This document shows, in pieces, positions 7,595 through 16,158 of a stretch of 64,000 nucleotides of DNA. The position numbers and the translations under genes are program-made. The notes below the pieces were generated by a model. That model was not told the DNA's origin, searched no databases, and was given only the letters and a program-made list of their open reading frames with translations. Origin of the DNA: G965115915 sp965115915 (lineage in GTDB: Bacteria; Pseudomonadota; Gammaproteobacteria; Eutrophobiales; Eutrophobiaceae); assembly GCA_965115915.1 (NCBI GenBank), contig OZ220483.1:1178001-1242000 (forward strand), written 5' to 3'. How positions within the stretch are numbered: position 1 is the stretch's first letter; each line of letters begins with the position of its first letter.

Positions 7595-9025
7595 GTGCTG
7601 GTAGACGTGAAAGTCCCTGTACTCGCGGAATCGGTTTCCGAGGCAACTTTGCTGGAATGGCAAAAGAAGGTCGGCGACCCGGTACAACGCGGTGACAATC
7701 TGATCGATATTGAAACTGACAAGGTCACGCTGGAAGTGTCCGCGCTACAGGATGGTGTCCTCAGTGAAATCCTCCAGCAAAGCGGTGCAACCGTAAGCAG
7801 CGATGAGGTCATCGCCCGTATCGAAACCGCTCCCCCGATGCAGGCGGGAGAGACCACTGCGGATAAAACGGCTTCAGTCCATGACTTGTTTCCCGAAACC
7901 TCGGTAGCACAGCAGGAACCCGCGGAGACAGACACCAGCGGAGAACCACCCGCGGTAGCTGCTGACGCTGGCAAGTTGAAAACCAGTCCCGCAGTACGCA
8001 ACATGATGGCGCAACAGCAAATCAACGAAGCGGACATCGTCGCACACACCTTGCCCGGACGTATCACCAAGACGGATATCGTAGACCATCTGCAAAAGCC
8101 GCAAACAGCACCGGCAGCAACGCCATCCCCGGCAGCAGCACCGCCCTCGGCACCAGCGAAAACAACGCCGCCACCATCTCCCCAGCCTGCCGAAGCGAGC
8201 ACACCAACACCGGCGTCGGCAAGCCCGTCCAAGGAGACAGCCGTGACAAAGCCAAAACCCGCTGTGGCAAGCAAAACAGAGCCCACCGCACCCAGTGGCA
8301 TGGCAACCACAGGCAGTGCGGACGAACGTATGCAAAAGCGAGTGCCAATGACCCGTCTACGCCGCCGTGCAGCCGAGCGGCTGCTTGGTGCCCAGCATGA
8401 GAATGCGATATTGACCACCTTCAATGAGGTGAACATGCAGGCGGTAATGAAACTGCGCAACAGCTATCGTGAAGAATTTGAAAAGAGCCATGGAGTGAAA
8501 CTGGGTTTCATGTCATTCTTTACCCAGGCGGTAGTCGAGGCATTGAAACAGTTCCCGATTATCAACGCCTCGGTTGACGGTGACGATATCCTCTATCATG
8601 GCTTCTTTGATATCGGCATCGCGGTCAGTTCTCCGCGTGGGCTGGTTGTTCCGATCGTACGAGACGCGGATCAGCTCTCCCTGGCCGACATAGAAAAACG
8701 CATCCGGGAGCTTGGAGGAAAAGCCAGAGATGGCAAACTGTCTCTGGATGATCTCACTGGAGGCACATTCACCATCACAAATGGCGGGGTGTTCGGTTCA
8801 CTGGTATCCACCCCAATCATCAATCCCCCACAAAGCGCCATTCTCGGCATGCACAAAATACAGGAACGTCCCATCGCCGAACAGGGGAAGGTAGTGATCC
8901 GACCAATGATGTATCTGGCATTGTCCTACGATCACCGTATCATTGATGGCAGTGACGCGGTACAGTTTTTGGTGGCGATAAAAAAACAGATAGAAGAACC
9001 TTCACGTCTTCTGTTACAAATATAA
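7595..9025 (+). CDS. sucB: Dihydrolipoyllysine succinyltransferase E2
   Basis: Core acyltransferase of the 2-oxoglutarate dehydrogenase complex, 476 aa. It has one lipoyl domain (residues 1 to about 75, lipoyl Lys43 in ETDKVTLE), a peripheral-subunit-binding domain (KTSPAVRNMMAQ through ITKTDIVDHL), a long Ala/Pro/Thr linker, and the catalytic domain with SYDHRIIDG (His near 447). I choose GTG at 7595 over the in-frame ATG at 7580. GGAGG at 7582-7586 sits eight bases before the GTG, and the protein then begins MLVDVKVPVLAES as E2 proteins do; the ATG overlaps that ribosome-binding site. It lies between sucA and lpd. Confidence 0.95.
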   Translation: MLVDVKVPVLAESVSEATLLEWQKKVGDPVQRGDNLIDIETDKVTLEVSALQDGVLSEILQQSGATVSSDEVIARIETAPPMQAGETTADKTASVHDLFPETSVAQQEPAETDTSGEPPAVAADAGKLKTSPAVRNMMAQQQINEADIVAHTLPGRITKTDIVDHLQKPQTAPAATPSPAAAPPSAPAKTTPPPSPQPAEASTPTPASASPSKETAVTKPKPAVASKTEPTAPSGMATTGSADERMQKRVPMTRLRRRAAERLLGAQHENAILTTFNEVNMQAVMKLRNSYREEFEKSHGVKLGFMSFFTQAVVEALKQFPIINASVDGDDILYHGFFDIGIAVSSPRGLVVPIVRDADQLSLADIEKRIRELGGKARDGKLSLDDLTGGTFTITNGGVFGSLVSTPIINPPQSAILGMHKIQERPIAEQGKVVIRPMMYLALSYDHRIIDGSDAVQFLVAIKKQIEEPSRLLLQI

Positions 9026-9045
9026 CTGCGAGGGCATAAAAAACA

Positions 9046-10470
9046 GTGGCTGATTATGACGTAGTAGTCATCGGCGCCGGGCCGGGTGGTTATGTGGCCG
9101 CATTGCGTTGCGCCCAGTTGGGACTGAATACCGCCTGTGTAGAATGCTGGATCAGTCCGGAGGATCAACCCGTTCTGGGTGGCACCTGCCTGAACGTGGG
9201 CTGCATTCCCTCCAAGGCGCTGCTGGACTCATCCCATCATTATCATCATCTCCAACATAACGCTGTCCGGCATGGCATTTGCTGTTCCGGGATCAGTATT
9301 GATCTGCACCGGATGATGAAACGCAAGGACGATCTGGTACGCACACTCACCCAGGGCATCAACGGGCTGTTCCGCAAGAACAAGGTGCAATGGTTCAAGG
9401 GCCGTGCCCGGATGATTTCAAACACTACGGTGCAAGTCATTCAGCAACATGAGAAACATGATCAGAACTGTACGCTGCAAGCCAAAAACATCATCATTGC
9501 TACTGGTTCGATACCTGCCCGACTGCCAACCGCACCGGTGGACAATCAGGTCATCGTGGATTCGTCCGGTGCCCTTTCCTTCAACGGCATCCCGCGCCAA
9601 CTGGGTATTATTGGTGCGGGAGTCATTGGCCTGGAGCTGGGCAGTGTCTGGCGACGGCTGGGCAGCAAGGTGTTCATCCTTGAAGCAATGGACGAGTTCT
9701 TGCCTTCGGTAGACCGTCAGATCGCCAACGAAGCGGAGAAAAGCCTGCGTGGCCAGGGGTTGGAGATCGAGCTTGGTGCCAGGGTGACTGGCACTGGCAG
9801 CAACAATCAACAGGTCAGCGTCAGCTATGAACAGAACGGAGAACGCAAGCAGATCATTGTAGATAAATTGATTGTTGCGGTCGGACGCAGTCCGAATACC
9901 GACGGGCTGAATGCTGAAGAATGTGGTCTGGAACTGGATGAACGCGGGTTCATACAGGTAGATCAGGACTGCCGCACCAATTTGCCCGGGGTATACGCCA
10001 TCGGTGATGTGGTGCGAGGACCAATGCTTGCTCACAAGGCCTCGGAAGAAGGGGTCGCGGTTGCCGAACGTATTGCCGGTCATACCACCCACTGCGAATT
10101 CGAGTACATACCCTGGGTGATCTACACATGGCCGGAGATCGCCTGGGCAGGACGCACAGAGCAGGAGCTGAAAGACATAGGCATAGAATACCGTAGTGGT
10201 ACCTTCCCTTTTCTCGCCTCCGGCCGAGCCCATGCCAGTGGAGAAACTGCCGGTATGGTGAAAATCCTCAGCGAGGCGGCCACAGATACCATTCTTGGCA
10301 TACACATCTTTGGCGCTAATGCCTCCGAGTTGATTGCCGAAGCGACACTGGCAATGGCGTTTGAAGGCAGCAGCGAGGATCTGGCGCGTACCATACATGC
10401 ACATCCCACCCTGGCTGAGGCCCTGCATGAAGCGGCACTCGCTGTGGAAAACCGCAGTCTGCATTTCTGA
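9046..10470 (+). CDS. lpd: Dihydrolipoyl dehydrogenase E3
   Basis: FAD flavoprotein that reoxidises the dihydrolipoyl arms of SucB using NAD. The FAD-binding VVIGAGPGGYVAALR is at the N-terminus, the redox disulfide is C48/C53 in GGTCLNVGCIPSK, the NAD fold begins LGIIGAGVIGLELGSVW, and the catalytic His-Glu pair is in HAHPTLAEALHEAA near the C-terminus. The 474 aa are normal. Translation starts at GTG 9046, behind a GAGGG, 20 bases after sucB. It closes the operon; a highly structured spacer separates it from phaA. Confidence 0.96.
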   Translation: MADYDVVVIGAGPGGYVAALRCAQLGLNTACVECWISPEDQPVLGGTCLNVGCIPSKALLDSSHHYHHLQHNAVRHGICCSGISIDLHRMMKRKDDLVRTLTQGINGLFRKNKVQWFKGRARMISNTTVQVIQQHEKHDQNCTLQAKNIIIATGSIPARLPTAPVDNQVIVDSSGALSFNGIPRQLGIIGAGVIGLELGSVWRRLGSKVFILEAMDEFLPSVDRQIANEAEKSLRGQGLEIELGARVTGTGSNNQQVSVSYEQNGERKQIIVDKLIVAVGRSPNTDGLNAEECGLELDERGFIQVDQDCRTNLPGVYAIGDVVRGPMLAHKASEEGVAVAERIAGHTTHCEFEYIPWVIYTWPEIAWAGRTEQELKDIGIEYRSGTFPFLASGRAHASGETAGMVKILSEAATDTILGIHIFGANASELIAEATLAMAFEGSSEDLARTIHAHPTLAEALHEAALAVENRSLHF

Positions 10471-10474
10471 AGCG

Positions 10475-10560
10475 GGCCTCCGGCTTTTCCCTGTCTGTCC
10501 GTATGTCTGTGGCCCAGGCCACAACAGACAGCAACCTGGAAAAACCGAAGACCGGAGGCC
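10475..10560. repeat. Long imperfect inverted repeat between lpd and phaA
   Basis: The outer arms GGCCTCCGG (10475-10483) and CCGGAGGCC (10552-10560) match perfectly. Further inside, CTTTTCC pairs with GGAAAA and CTGTCTGT (10491-10498) with ACAGACAG (10524-10531). The centre is the short palindrome GTGGCC-CA-GGCCAC (10509-10522). Transcribed, this gives an interrupted hairpin of about 86 bases. No run of T follows, only an AT-rich stretch, so it may be a terminator, an attenuator or an mRNA-stabilising element. Confidence 0.6.
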
Positions 10561-10639
10561 AATTTGATTTTATTGGTGTTATCGGTTCTACTACTAATCC
10601 TGTGCCATAACCAACAATCCATAGAATGCAATAGAGAAA

Positions 10640-11836
10640 ATGACACAGCAAGCTCGCAGCGTCACTATCGTGACAGCAAAACGTACCGCAATCGGCAGCT
10701 TCGGCGGCAGCTTTGCCACCACTCCAGCGCATGTCCTCGGGGCCGCGGTAATTACCGACGTACTGAAACATGCCGGGATCGAAGCCGGGCAGGTAGATGA
10801 ACTGATCTTTGGCCAGGTATTGACCGCCGGGTGCGGGCAAAACCCTGCTCGGCAGGCAGCCATGCTTGCCGGGTTAACGGAGCAAACCCCAAGCATGACG
10901 ATCAACAAGGTCTGTGGCAGTGGGCTTAAAAGTGTACAACTCGGGGCTCAAGCCATTCTCTGTGGTGATGCGGATATCGTCGTTGCCGGCGGCCAGGAGA
11001 ATATGAGTCTTGCTCCTCACCTGCTGCCCAAATCACGCACCGGTACCCGTATGGGAGACTGGCACATGCTGGACTCGATGATCATCGATGGACTGATGGA
11101 TGCCTTTGAATCCATCCACATGGGGATCACTGCAGAAAACATTGCAGAACAGTTCTCCATATCACGTGAACAGCAGGATGAATTTGCCCTGGCATCTCAG
11201 CATAAGGCGCAGGCCGCCATCGCCAATGGCGTGTTCCGAGATGAGATAATCCCGATAATGATCCCACAGCGCAGAGGCGAACCCATATGTGTGGATCAGG
11301 ATGAATTTCCGCGCAGTAACCTTTCTGCAGCCGATCTGCAAAAGCTGCGCCCCGCATTCAAGCAGGATGGTACAGTCACCGCGGGTAATGCTTCGGGGCT
11401 GAATGACGGGGCAGCCGCCGTGCTGTTGATGTCGACCGAGCGAGCAGAGGCCCTGGGCATCACCGACCCACTGGCACGCATCACGGCCTGGGCCAGTGCC
11501 GGAGTCAAGCCGGAAATCATGGGCACCGGTCCCATCCCGGCCTCCCGGAACTGTCTGAAGAAGGCCAACTGGGAACTGGCAGAGCTTGATTTGATCGAAT
11601 CCAACGAGGCTTTTGCCGCCCAGGCAATATCCGTGAATCAGACCATGGACTGGGACACAAACAAGGTCAACGTCAATGGCGGCGCCATCGCACTGGGGCA
11701 TCCGATCGGTGCCTCCGGCTGTCGAATCCTGGTCACGCTGCTCCATGAGATGCACAAACGGGGTAGCAAAAAAGGCCTTGCAACCCTTTGCATCGGTGGT
11801 GGACAGGGAACCGCGCTATGTGTGGAGAGACCATGA
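10640..11836 (+). CDS. phaA: Acetyl-CoA acetyltransferase (beta-ketothiolase)
   Basis: Biosynthetic thiolase condensing two acetyl-CoA to acetoacetyl-CoA, the first step of PHB synthesis. The acyl-accepting cysteine is C92 in NKVCGSGLKSV. The C-terminal catalytic blocks are NGGAIALGHPIGASGCRIL (His) and CIGGGQGTALC (Cys). Its 398 aa are typical. The stop overlaps the phaB start by four bases (ATGA), so the two are translationally coupled. It follows sucAB-lpd by 169 bases, placing storage-polymer synthesis next to the TCA complex that competes for acetyl-CoA. It could also serve in fatty-acid or ketone metabolism, but phaB and phaR beside it argue for storage. Confidence 0.93.
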   Translation: MTQQARSVTIVTAKRTAIGSFGGSFATTPAHVLGAAVITDVLKHAGIEAGQVDELIFGQVLTAGCGQNPARQAAMLAGLTEQTPSMTINKVCGSGLKSVQLGAQAILCGDADIVVAGGQENMSLAPHLLPKSRTGTRMGDWHMLDSMIIDGLMDAFESIHMGITAENIAEQFSISREQQDEFALASQHKAQAAIANGVFRDEIIPIMIPQRRGEPICVDQDEFPRSNLSAADLQKLRPAFKQDGTVTAGNASGLNDGAAAVLLMSTERAEALGITDPLARITAWASAGVKPEIMGTGPIPASRNCLKKANWELAELDLIESNEAFAAQAISVNQTMDWDTNKVNVNGGAIALGHPIGASGCRILVTLLHEMHKRGSKKGLATLCIGGGQGTALCVERP

Positions 11837-12576
11837 CCCCCCCCGCAAAAAAAATCGCCCTTGTCACTGGAGGCACCAGCGGCATCGGCGCCGCCATCTG
11901 CCTTGAATTGGCTAATGCCGGGATCACGGTGGCGACCAACTATCGAAACGAGGAAAAGGCACGAAAATGGCGTGCGGAAGTGCAGGACATGGGGCTGGAT
12001 ATACACTATTATCAAGCCGATGTGACCGACTACGACGCCTGCAGCACAATGATAGACGGCATCCATGACACGTTGGGAACAGTCAACATCCTGATCAACA
12101 ATGCCGGTGTCACCAATGATTCCAGCCTGCGCAAGATGGGGCGAGAACAGTGGAAGCATGTCATTGACATCAATCTCAACGGTATCTTCAATGTTACCCA
12201 TCAACTCATCCATGATCTATGCAGTGGGGGCTGGGGACGAGTAGTCAATATCTCTTCCATTAACGCACAAAAAGGCCAATTTGGCCAAGCCAATTATTCC
12301 GCCGCCAAGGCTGGCGTACACGGATTTACCATGTCCCTGGCACAGGAACTGGCAAACAAGGGAGTAACTGTCAATACCATATCACCTGGCTATATCGCAA
12401 CGGATATGGTCACGGCAATACCTGAAAAAATCAGGCAGGCTATCATCTCTCAAATTCCCTTGAAGCGACTGGGGAAACCGGAGGAAGTGGCTGCCCTGAC
12501 CGGTTTTTTATGCACGGAGAAAGCCGCTTTTATCACTGGAGCCAATCTCAGCATCAACGGCGGACAATATATGTAA
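11833..12576 (+). CDS. phaB: Acetoacetyl-CoA reductase
   Basis: Short-chain dehydrogenase that reduces acetoacetyl-CoA to (R)-3-hydroxybutyryl-CoA with NADPH. The cofactor motif TGGTSGIG is at the N-terminus, followed by NNAG and the catalytic Ser...Tyr-x3-Lys (NISSINAQKGQFGQ then NYSAAKAG, Tyr about 154, Lys about 158). Starting at ATG 11833 gives 247 aa, the family norm, and creates an ATGA overlap with phaA. Upstream in-frame starts would add unrelated residues lying inside phaA. phaR begins 12 bases downstream. Confidence 0.94.
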   Translation: MTPPAKKIALVTGGTSGIGAAICLELANAGITVATNYRNEEKARKWRAEVQDMGLDIHYYQADVTDYDACSTMIDGIHDTLGTVNILINNAGVTNDSSLRKMGREQWKHVIDINLNGIFNVTHQLIHDLCSGGWGRVVNISSINAQKGQFGQANYSAAKAGVHGFTMSLAQELANKGVTVNTISPGYIATDMVTAIPEKIRQAIISQIPLKRLGKPEEVAALTGFLCTEKAAFITGANLSINGGQYM

Positions 12577-12588
12577 GACTTGCCTGTA

Positions 12589-13077
12589 ATGAACACACAG
12601 AAACGCAGGGTAATAAAAAAATATCCGAACCGCAGGTTATACGATACCAGCCTCAGTAGATATATCACCCTGGATAATGTCCGGCAGTTGGTGCTTGATG
12701 AGGAAGATTTTGTTGTGCTTGAGGTCAAAACCGGCAAAGACCTGACCCGCAGTATCCTGCTACAAATCATCAGTAAACAGGAACAGGATGAGGATGACAG
12801 TTCTTTGCTGTCAATCAATGCCTTGTCGGATCTGGTACGCTTTTATAGCGAGTCCATACAGACAGCCACCACCCGACTGATGGAACAAAACATCGCGTTG
12901 CTGCTTCAACAACAACGGGAAGTGCAGCAACAAATCAGTGACGCGGTCAACAGTAGCCATCCACTGTACACCTTCAAGCAGATGGCGGAAAAAAACATGC
13001 AACTATGGGAAGATATGCAAAACAATTTTCTGGCGGCTGTACGCAAACAGGACAAAAAACACGAAAATGGCACGTGA
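12589..13077 (+). CDS. phaR: PHA synthesis regulator PhaR
   Basis: DNA-binding repressor of phasin and PHA genes that also senses PHA granules. The N-terminal PHB/PHA accumulation regulator domain is unmistakable: RRVIKKYPNRRLYDTSLSRY (about 5-24), then DEEDFVVLEVKTGKDLTR. The C-terminal half is Gln-rich and probably a coiled coil (LLLQQQREVQQQISDA). ATG 12589 is preferred to the TTG at 12580, because family members begin one to five residues before the R/K-rich motif; 162 aa result. It is last in phaA-phaB-phaR and directly precedes a phasin gene, its expected target. Confidence 0.92.
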   Translation: MNTQKRRVIKKYPNRRLYDTSLSRYITLDNVRQLVLDEEDFVVLEVKTGKDLTRSILLQIISKQEQDEDDSSLLSINALSDLVRFYSESIQTATTRLMEQNIALLLQQQREVQQQISDAVNSSHPLYTFKQMAEKNMQLWEDMQNNFLAAVRKQDKKHENGT

Positions 13078-13208
13078 AGCCCAGCACCTCGGATGCTTCG
13101 GCATGACCGCCCCTCACGCACAAAAACTAAAAACCTTTTTAATTCAATAACTTCATCTCTCTTCCCGTCCCGGCTAATGCGGTGTACGGCGGCATTTGCA
13201 TTTTCCCC

Positions 13209-13239
13209 TTGAATTGTTTATTGTGCACCGCAATATAAC
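13209..13239 (+). promoter_or_regulatory. Candidate phasin promoter with PhaR-like dyad
   Basis: TTGAAT (13209-13214) and AATATA or TATAAC (13232-13239) resemble -35 and -10 elements with 17-19 bases between. Across the -10 upstream edge lies TGC-ACC-GCA (13224-13232), an inverted TGC dyad similar to the TGC-N-GCA sites described for PhaR of Paracoccus. The spacer 13078-13208 shows nothing else. Confidence 0.35.
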
Positions 13240-13283
13240 AGTCATCATGGCTGTTTCAACCGAAAACACAGGAGACACAAACA

Positions 13284-13667
13284 ATGACCAAGGTTTCTGA
13301 AAAACAAACGCTTAATGAAAATCTGCAGTCCATAGGGAAGACCGCATATGAGTCGCTGGAAGCTATCAGCAACATCAATACCAATGTCGCCTTGCAGACA
13401 ATGGAACAGCAGATAGCATTTGGCAAACTGATGATGGATTTTGGCTGCGTTCAGTTGGAGCTTCTGGCAAGCACCCGCAACTACAAAGACCTGCTCAGTG
13501 CAGAAAGCAAGGCGATACAGGAATTGTCAGAAAACGCCGAAGTTATTCTGCGCAGTACGCTGGATACCTTCACTGAATCCAAGCGGGAGGTCGATACCTG
13601 GATGGAGCAGAATATCGCGAAAGCAGCCAGTGCCGCTGTGGTACCCTTGAAAAAATCGGCTGCCTAA
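13284..13667 (+). CDS. Phasin family protein
   Basis: A 127-aa, almost wholly alpha-helical protein without cysteine-rich, catalytic or membrane features except a single Cys near 53. It shows the phasin-family pattern of amphipathic helices (ALQTMEQQIAFGKLMMDFG, QLELLASTRNYKDLLSAE) and an Ala/Lys tail (AAVVPLKKSAA). Phasins coat PHA granules and control their number and size. The gene follows phaA-phaB-phaR with its own spacer and an AGGAGA ribosome-binding site nine bases before the ATG. The call rests on pattern and context, because phasins are poorly conserved. Confidence 0.85.
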   Translation: MTKVSEKQTLNENLQSIGKTAYESLEAISNINTNVALQTMEQQIAFGKLMMDFGCVQLELLASTRNYKDLLSAESKAIQELSENAEVILRSTLDTFTESKREVDTWMEQNIAKAASAAVVPLKKSAA

Positions 13668-13699
13668 GTTAGTAAGTTAGAGTAGTAGTTGTTGAAAAC

Positions 13700-13748
13700 A
13701 AGGCCCTGGAGAGCTTTTCTTTCCTCCTCCGCTGTCCTCCAGGGCCTT
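13700..13748. terminator. Hairpin between convergent phasin gene and purF
   Basis: Perfect 11-base arms AAGGCCCTGGA (13700-13710) and TCCAGGGCCTT (13738-13748) enclose a 27-base pyrimidine-rich loop. It sits between two converging genes and could stop transcription from either side, although no U-tract is present. Confidence 0.55.
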
Positions 13749-13784
13749 GCCTATCTCGCCCTGGCCAGGCTTGCAAACTGCCGG

Positions 13785-15311
13785 CTAGCTGGAAGCGATG
13801 TAGTTACCACCACTCAGGTCTGTCAGATCCAGGTTATTGTCTGACCGTTCCTCTCGGCTACGCTGGAGTTCCAATGAGTGCAGGTAATCACTATCCACAT
13901 CACCAGTTACATATTCACCAGTAAAACAAGAGGTATCAAACTCCGTTATATCGGGACTGCCCTGCCTCACCGCACTCACCAGATCCGCCATATCCTGATA
14001 AACAAGCCAATCCGCACCGATCTCGGCCGCCACCTTTTCTGGCGTGCGGTTATAGGCAATCAATTCCTCTACCACCGGCATATCTATGCCATAGACATTC
14101 TGAAAACGAACCGGCGGGGCAGCAGAAGCAAAGTAGACCCGCCGTGCGCCGGCATCACGAGCCATTTGCACAATCTCCCGGGAAGTCGTGCCACGCACGA
14201 TGGAATCGTCCACCAGCAGGACATTTTTATTCTTGAACTCAAGCTCGATAGCGCTGAGCTTCTGGCGTACCGAGCGCTGACGCACATCCTGTCTGGGCAT
14301 GATAAAGGTGCGCGGGATATAACGGTTCTTGATAAAGCCTTCGCGGTATTTGACCTCAAGCCGGTTAGCCAGCGGCAATGCCGCCGGACGGCTGGAATCC
14401 GGGATGGGAATGACCACATCGATATCATGATCCGGATGAAGTCCCAGTATCCGATCCGCCAACGTCTCGCCCATACGCATCCGCGCATGATAAACCGATA
14501 TACCATCGATCATTGAATCGGGCCTTGCCAGATACACATATTCAAAGATGCACGGCGTATGCCGCTGTGTCTGCGCACACTGCTGATGATGCAAAACACC
14601 ATCAACTCCAACAAAAATGGCCTCACCGGGACAGAGATCACGCACCACTTCAAATCCCAGCCCCTTAATCGCGACACTCTCGGAAGCAATGATGTACTCC
14701 ACCCCGGCCCGTGTGTCCCGCCTGCCAAAAATGATGGGACGGATACCATTCGGATCGCGAAATCCCAGCAAGCCGACCCCGGAGATCATGACTACCACAG
14801 CATAGCCACCTCTGCAGCGATTATGAACATTTGCAACCGAGGCAAACACATGCTCGGCAGTAATTTCAGTGCGTGGCCTATGACCCTGGCCAATAGCATG
14901 CGCGAAAATATTGAGCAAGACCTCTGAATCCGATGAAGTATTCAAATGGCGTAGATCCACACTCATCAGGTCATTGCGCAAGGCCTCGCTATTGGTCAGG
15001 TTACCATTGTGGGCAAGGCAAATCCCATACGGAGAATTGACATACAACGGCTGTGCTTCGGCTGTGGAAGAACAGCCTGCCGTTGGATAACGCACATGTC
15101 CTATCCCCATGTTACCGCGCAGATTGATCATATGCCGGGTGGAATGAAATACATCCCGGACCATTCCATTATTTTTGTAAAGGAAAAAACGGTCATGCTC
15201 GCAACTCATAATGCCTGCTGCATCCTGACCACGATGCTGTAACAAGGTCAAGCCCTCATACAACATCTGGTTCACCGGCGATTTCGCGACGATACCAATG
15301 ACTCCACACAT
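13785..15311 (-). CDS. purF: Amidophosphoribosyltransferase
   Basis: First committed enzyme of purine synthesis, making phosphoribosylamine from PRPP and glutamine. It carries the N-terminal glutaminase nucleophile Cys2 (MCGVIGIV), the QHRGQDAAGI glutamine site, and the phosphoribosyltransferase PRPP loop VLLVDDSIVRGTTSRE (about residues 365-380). The 508 aa are normal. It ends a long minus-strand series (fimV-truA-trpFBA-accD-folC-dedD-purF). In related gammaproteobacteria cvpA normally sits between dedD and purF; here only 67 bases separate the two genes. Confidence 0.97.
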   Translation of the reverse strand: MCGVIGIVAKSPVNQMLYEGLTLLQHRGQDAAGIMSCEHDRFFLYKNNGMVRDVFHSTRHMINLRGNMGIGHVRYPTAGCSSTAEAQPLYVNSPYGICLAHNGNLTNSEALRNDLMSVDLRHLNTSSDSEVLLNIFAHAIGQGHRPRTEITAEHVFASVANVHNRCRGGYAVVVMISGVGLLGFRDPNGIRPIIFGRRDTRAGVEYIIASESVAIKGLGFEVVRDLCPGEAIFVGVDGVLHHQQCAQTQRHTPCIFEYVYLARPDSMIDGISVYHARMRMGETLADRILGLHPDHDIDVVIPIPDSSRPAALPLANRLEVKYREGFIKNRYIPRTFIMPRQDVRQRSVRQKLSAIELEFKNKNVLLVDDSIVRGTTSREIVQMARDAGARRVYFASAAPPVRFQNVYGIDMPVVEELIAYNRTPEKVAAEIGADWLVYQDMADLVSAVRQGSPDITEFDTSCFTGEYVTGDVDSDYLHSLELQRSREERSDNNLDLTDLSGGNYIASS

Positions 15312-15378
15312 GCCTCTCTACACCTTAGTCTGCAATTGCGGTGATTACCGGCGACCGCAACATTAAAAAAATTGCCTC

Positions 15379-16149
15379 TCAGGGATAGCCCAGCACGATT
15401 GCATCGTCCTGCACACCTTTTTGCTGTTTCAGCCGACTCAACAGTGCCTCGGCATCCAGTCTGGACACGTGCGGGCCAACACGCACCCTCCAGAGTCCTC
15501 TCTCTCCCTCCTCCGTCTGTTCCACAAAGGCCGAATATCCAAGTTGCAGCAGTTGCCGGTTCAACAATTCGGCATTCGAACGTTTGGCAAAGCTACCCAC
15601 TTGTACTACCCAGTTTCCCTTTTTCTCGACCGTGGGAACGCTTAGCTCCCCGTGTGTTTCAGTTTCATCCGGCGGGGAGGACACAGCGTCTGTTTCATCC
15701 GGCGGAGAAACCACAGCCGTCTGCAGTCCGGATATTCGGTCTGCCGCATGGTACGGCGCAGTATGCAAACCCGCCTCCGGGCCAGCGGGTGAATAATCGA
15801 TGGGAAACATCGGATTATCCTCCATCTCTTCCGTCACTTCATCCTGAGCAGTGACGCTAATGCGCTCCGGCTTTTCCGCAACGGCGACTGGTTCTGGCGG
15901 TACAGCCTCCAAAGCTGGCAGCTTCGCCGCCTGGGACCTGTTTCTGTCCGACGAAACAGGGGCAATTGGTTGTATTGACGAGTCATCCATCAAAACCAGT
16001 CGCGAGGACGGCATGGAGGAACTGTATGAGCGATCCAGGCCGCTGCGTGCGGGCAAAGACTCACCATCAAAAACCATCGGCACAACGATCACCACGATGG
16101 CCACCAACACGGAAACCCCCAGCAAACGCTCCTTCAAATGCCTCTGCAT
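15379..16149 (-). CDS. dedD: SPOR-domain membrane protein DedD
   Basis: An inner-membrane division-associated protein of 256 aa with one N-terminal transmembrane helix (LLGVSVLVAIVVIVVPMVF, about 9-27), a long low-complexity Pro/Glu/Ser periplasmic linker with short repeats (SPPDET), and a C-terminal SPOR domain (GNWVVQVGSFAKRSNAELL to the end) that binds denuded septal peptidoglycan. ATG 16149 is chosen because MQRHLKERLLG matches the DedD N-terminus; a GTG at 16158 directly after the folC stop is the alternative. Position between folC and purF is as in Pseudomonas-like genomes, minus cvpA. Confidence 0.88.
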   Translation of the reverse strand: MQRHLKERLLGVSVLVAIVVIVVPMVFDGESLPARSGLDRSYSSSMPSSRLVLMDDSSIQPIAPVSSDRNRSQAAKLPALEAVPPEPVAVAEKPERISVTAQDEVTEEMEDNPMFPIDYSPAGPEAGLHTAPYHAADRISGLQTAVVSPPDETDAVSSPPDETETHGELSVPTVEKKGNWVVQVGSFAKRSNAELLNRQLLQLGYSAFVEQTEEGERGLWRVRVGPHVSRLDAEALLSRLKQQKGVQDDAIVLGYP

Positions 16150-16158
16150 GGTCGACAC

